A stretch of 16,123 bases of DNA from Methanoregulaceae archaeon. Lineage in GTDB: Archaea > Halobacteriota > Methanomicrobia > Methanomicrobiales > Methanospirillaceae. Where the stretch lies: contig JAJRBS010000027.1 of assembly GCA_028679325.1 (NCBI GenBank), positions 1 through 16,123 on the forward strand, written 5' to 3'. Positions 13,635-16,123 of the stretch are shown here, piece after piece (the stretch's first letter is position 1; each line of letters opens with the position of its first letter). Under the pieces are notes generated by a model that saw only the letters and a program-made list of their open reading frames with translations, searched no databases and was not told the DNA's origin. Both the position numbers and the translations under genes were made by a program.

Positions 13635-14954
13635 TTCGCGGCCATGCAGCGTGAAAGTATTGTTCCTGTCAAGGTCTGCAAGAAGTGTGTCCAGCTCAAG
13701 AGAGACGGCAACGGGGTCCTTCTGCAACTCCTCCAAAGAGAGGGTGACGATTCGTTCTCCTGCAAGCCGCCCCCGGACACGCACCTCGTGCCCGTGCGGG
13801 AGATCACCGCTGATGAGGAACCGCTCCCGGCCATCGTCAAGGAAGGTCCCGTTCCGGGTCACGATCACCGTTCCCTCCCGCTCCGTCTCCTCCCCCTGGT
13901 CTGGCAGGCAGACGCGGATGAACGACCCTGCACCGATATGCAACTCCCGTTCCCCTTCGCGGCCGCTCTTGACGGTGCCCTGGTAGACCGCTATCCGGTC
14001 CCCGGGAACCAGGGGCTGAAGGGTCCTGTCGCCCCAGAGCACAGCCCGCAGCACCGTCAGGCCATCAGTCAGCTGGAGGTTCCGGACCTGGCCCTGCCGG
14101 CCGTCCCGGGTGACGAAGGTCCGGACCGGTTGCAGGGAGGTGACCGTACCCTCGACTGAACAGGTCTCGCCGTCCTGGACCTCACTGAAAGTCATGAACC
14201 GGAAGGGGATCTCCTGATCTTCGGGGGTTACGCTGCTCCTCTCGTCTATGACATACTCCCTTCCGCTGCTTCGTGTCTTCTCGAGGGCGCCGGTGATCCG
14301 GACGACCATCCCCTCCTGCAGCTCGGCAAAGAGCCCGGGAGAGAAGGTTATGATCCGTGCCGTACCTTCCCTGCATGCGATACAACCGGCCAGAAGGACT
14401 GTCTCCGAACCGTCCCTCTTCAGGACCGTCCGGGGCTGATCGATGAAGAGAACCTTTGCCATCACCTCCTTTCGTTCAGCAGGGACAAAGGGGCCCTGGA
14501 GCTCTGAGCTGCAGATAATCTCGCAGGGTGACTGTCGCAGGGCAAGCACAACGATATCGTTTCTCCCTCCGGAGGCATGCTTCCCGATTATCTCAAGAAC
14601 CTCGCCAGGCACGATCTCTGATGCGGCCGCGGCCTTCTCGTCCCAGAGCACGGCCCGCACCTGACCGGTCTCATCGGCAAGGATGATGTGCGCCACAAAG
14701 CCCGTCTCCCCGTCTTTCCGCGGAAATTCCCGCGGTGGTGAGACGGAGATGACCTTGCCGAAGAAGGAGAAGAGGCTGGATTTGCCGGAAAGTCCGCTGA
14801 TCTTCACGTGGGAGCGGCCAAGCTCCTGCACAACGATCATCCCCGCGGTCGTCTCATCGATGAGATCGCCGCACTGTTCTATCTTCTCCTCCACGCGGCG
14901 CTCAAACTCCTCCTTGCCGATAAGGTCATCGACCAGGGCGTAGTGGAACTGCAC
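13626..14954 (-). CDS. RPA-type single-stranded DNA-binding protein with multiple OB folds
   Basis: A 442-residue replication factor A homologue that coats single-stranded DNA in replication and repair. After a helical N-terminus (1-55) come repeated OB folds. OB1 is about 61-145 (FGKVISVSPPREFPRKDGET, then GQVRAVLWDEKA). OB2 is about 163-245 (IDQPRTVLKRDGSE). OB3 is about 265-348 (RTFVTRDGRQGQVRN, then LRAVLWGD). A shorter possible fourth is at 357-410. A CIAC pair (C191, C194) occurs in OB2, but no four-cysteine zinc finger like that of some euryarchaeal RPAs is present. The GTG start at 14954 follows GGGAGG about 10 bases upstream. It sits 19 bases after lysA and 39 before radA. Confidence 0.9.
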   Translation of the reverse strand: MQFHYALVDDLIGKEEFERRVEEKIEQCGDLIDETTAGMIVVQELGRSHVKISGLSGKSSLFSFFGKVISVSPPREFPRKDGETGFVAHIILADETGQVRAVLWDEKAAAASEIVPGEVLEIIGKHASGGRNDIVVLALRQSPCEIICSSELQGPFVPAERKEVMAKVLFIDQPRTVLKRDGSETVLLAGCIACREGTARIITFSPGLFAELQEGMVVRITGALEKTRSSGREYVIDERSSVTPEDQEIPFRFMTFSEVQDGETCSVEGTVTSLQPVRTFVTRDGRQGQVRNLQLTDGLTVLRAVLWGDRTLQPLVPGDRIAVYQGTVKSGREGERELHIGAGSFIRVCLPDQGEETEREGTVIVTRNGTFLDDGRERFLISGDLPHGHEVRVRGRLAGERIVTLSLEELQKDPVAVSLELDTLLADLDRNNTFTLHGREDI

Positions 14955-14957
14955 GGC

Positions 14958-14969
14958 GGAGGATCCTCC
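14958..14969. repeat. 12-bp perfect palindrome containing the RPA Shine-Dalgarno site
   Basis: GGAGGATCCTCC lies in the 19-base gap between lysA and the RPA gene. Its GGAGG half is the likely ribosome-binding site for GTG 14954. The self-complementary half could pair with it in the mRNA, but a loopless palindrome cannot form a stable intramolecular hairpin, so regulation is speculative. Confidence 0.4.
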
Positions 14970-14973
14970 CGCT

Positions 14974-16122
14974 TTATCGCTCCTGCCAGGGAGGGGTCTG
15001 CATAGCGGCGGTCAGGTCCGCCAGGTTTTCCTCCCGCCGCATGAGAGCTTCGGCATTTCCTTTCAGCAGAACTTCAGCACACCGGGGCCTGCTGTTGTAT
15101 TGCGAGGACATTGAAAATCCGTAGGCCCCGGCATCGAGCAAGGCGATTAGATCGCCATCGGAGAGCTCCGGGAGCATCCGGTCATGGGCGAGGACATCCC
15201 CGGTCTCACAGATGGGCCCGGCGATGCTATACCGGAATTCTCCCTTCCTGTCAGCCTTGTTCGCGGCAATGACCTCATGCCAGGATTCGTACATAACCGG
15301 CCGGATGAGGAGGTTGAAACCTGCATCGATATTGGCAAATGTGCGGTGGGCAGACTTCAGGGAGTTGACCCGTGAGAGAAGGATCGTTGAGTCCGCCAGG
15401 AGAGAACGTCCGGGCTCGATCCAGAGCTCCGGGCTGATGGCTGCTTCCCTGATCCCCTTCGTGAAGACCGGCATTACTGCCCCTGCGTATTCTTCGGGAG
15501 AGGGGGCGGTTTCACCTTCCGACCGGTGATACGGGATCCCCAGGCCACCCCCGAGATCGATGAACTCGAGCATGACACCGCGGTCTGTTATGTCTGAGGC
15601 GATACGCATCATGACCTCGCAGGCCTGGGCGAATGGCTCGACGGCAAGTATCTGGGACCCGATATGGCAGTGGATACCGACGGGAGCGATGTTTCGGCAG
15701 GCGAGTGCTTCTTCGTATGCCGCGGGTATCTGTTCATGGGGGATACCGAACTTGCTCGTTGCGAGGCCGGTTGCGATCTTCGGATGAGTCGGGACCTCGA
15801 GTGCCGGGTTGACGCGAAAAGCGATCCGGGCTGTCTTCTTCCGCGATCCGGCGGTACGGTCCAGCTGCCGGAGTTCATCGAGCGAGTCAACCGAGACCGG
15901 GACACCTTTATCCACGGCGAGGAGGAGATCAGCCGGGCTCTTCGAGCTCCCGTTGAAGAGGAGGTCTCCTGGCTTCATGCCGGCAGAGAGGGCAAGATAA
16001 AGCTCTCCGGCGGAAAAGACATCGGCACCAGCACCGGCCTCGGCCAGGGCCCGAAGTACGGCAAGGTTGCCGTTAGCCTTGGCAGCGTACAGGATCCTGG
16101 TCTTCGGGTACCGGGCTTCAAG
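14974..16122 (-). CDS. lysA: Diaminopimelate decarboxylase (5' end cut by window edge)
   Basis: Catalyses the last step of lysine synthesis, meso-diaminopimelate to lysine, as a PLP fold-III dimer. The frame is open to the right edge, giving 382 C-terminal residues; only a short N-terminal piece is missing. Present are the Schiff-base lysine in ILYAAKANGNL (codon at 16080-16078), GADVFSAGEL, the cofactor-stacking CHIGSQI, the phosphate-binding DLGGGLGIPY and EPGRSL, the substrate-site Cys in GPICETGDVL, and the terminal AGAYGFSMSSQYNSRPRCAEVLL. In-frame ATG 15978 is internal, since the active-site lysine lies upstream of it. It is the first visible gene of the lysA-RPA-radA-phosphatase cluster; its own promoter is outside the window. 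Confidence 0.96.
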   Translation of the reverse strand, partial: LEARYPKTRILYAAKANGNLAVLRALAEAGAGADVFSAGELYLALSAGMKPGDLLFNGSSKSPADLLLAVDKGVPVSVDSLDELRQLDRTAGSRKKTARIAFRVNPALEVPTHPKIATGLATSKFGIPHEQIPAAYEEALACRNIAPVGIHCHIGSQILAVEPFAQACEVMMRIASDITDRGVMLEFIDLGGGLGIPYHRSEGETAPSPEEYAGAVMPVFTKGIREAAISPELWIEPGRSLLADSTILLSRVNSLKSAHRTFANIDAGFNLLIRPVMYESWHEVIAANKADRKGEFRYSIAGPICETGDVLAHDRMLPELSDGDLIALLDAGAYGFSMSSQYNSRPRCAEVLLKGNAEALMRREENLADLTAAMQTPPWQER

Positions 16123-16123
16123 A

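Noticed and set aside
1..16123. Search for tRNA genes, CRISPR repeats, insertion sequences, prophage or toxin-antitoxin genes
   Set aside because: No cloverleaf-like gap sequence, regularly spaced repeat, transposase or integrase motif, or terminal inverted repeats were seen; every gap is under about 150 bases and all main genes look like core archaeal genes.

Overview
The window reads as a stretch of core chromosome from a methanogenic archaeon, most likely of the order Methanomicrobiales. The evidence is archaeal: a split GMP synthase (ATP-pyrophosphatase subunit as its own gene), RadA, a multi-OB-fold RPA-type protein, FEN-1 with a PCNA-binding tail, a NOG1-type GTPase, a Fap7/AK6-type kinase, an archaeal-lipid CDP-alcohol transferase, TATA-box promoters and a presenilin-type protease. 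The protease places its two catalytic aspartates at residues 162 and 220, the numbering I recall for the crystallised Methanoculleus marisnigri enzyme. I see no rRNA, tRNA, CRISPR array, insertion sequence or prophage, and no gene-free stretch longer than about 150 bases.

Layout. Positions 1-626 hold a minus-strand pair: a small helical protein followed by an ALG5-like glycosyltransferase cut by the left edge. Positions 715-4898 run on the plus strand: a PaaI-type thioesterase, then pyrG, the GMP synthase B subunit and an argD-type aminotransferase, closely spaced and ended by a T7 tract. Next are hisC (4966-6069) and a coupled pair, an AK6-type kinase and an archaetidylinositol-phosphate-synthase-like enzyme with an ATGA overlap (6221-7323). 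From 7422 to 11556 two divergent arrangements meet tail to tail: fen and a two-helix membrane protein (minus) face the presenilin homologue (plus), which converges on the NOG1 GTPase (minus), which diverges from an HTH-CBS regulator (plus). A PRC-barrel gene (11690-11941) then converges on a four-gene minus-strand cluster read lysA, RPA, radA, phosphoglycolate phosphatase (16122 to 11923), with lysA cut by the right edge.

Themes. Nucleotide synthesis (CTP, GMP), amino acid synthesis (Arg or related, His, Lys), lipid headgroup synthesis and DNA repair (FEN-1, RPA, RadA) dominate. A feature that crosses the genes is promoter architecture. Several first-in-transcript genes have an AT-rich TATA element centred about 27-28 bases before the start codon and no Shine-Dalgarno sequence, implying leaderless mRNAs. 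Downstream genes have purine-rich Shine-Dalgarno sites. Two divergent pairs seem to share one AT-rich core, and two convergent pairs overlap at their 3' ends. I found no clearly new multi-gene system. The best leads are the presenilin-family protease with its unknown coiled-coil neighbour, the HTH-CBS regulator with a palindrome in its own promoter, and the leaderless/divergent promoter pattern.
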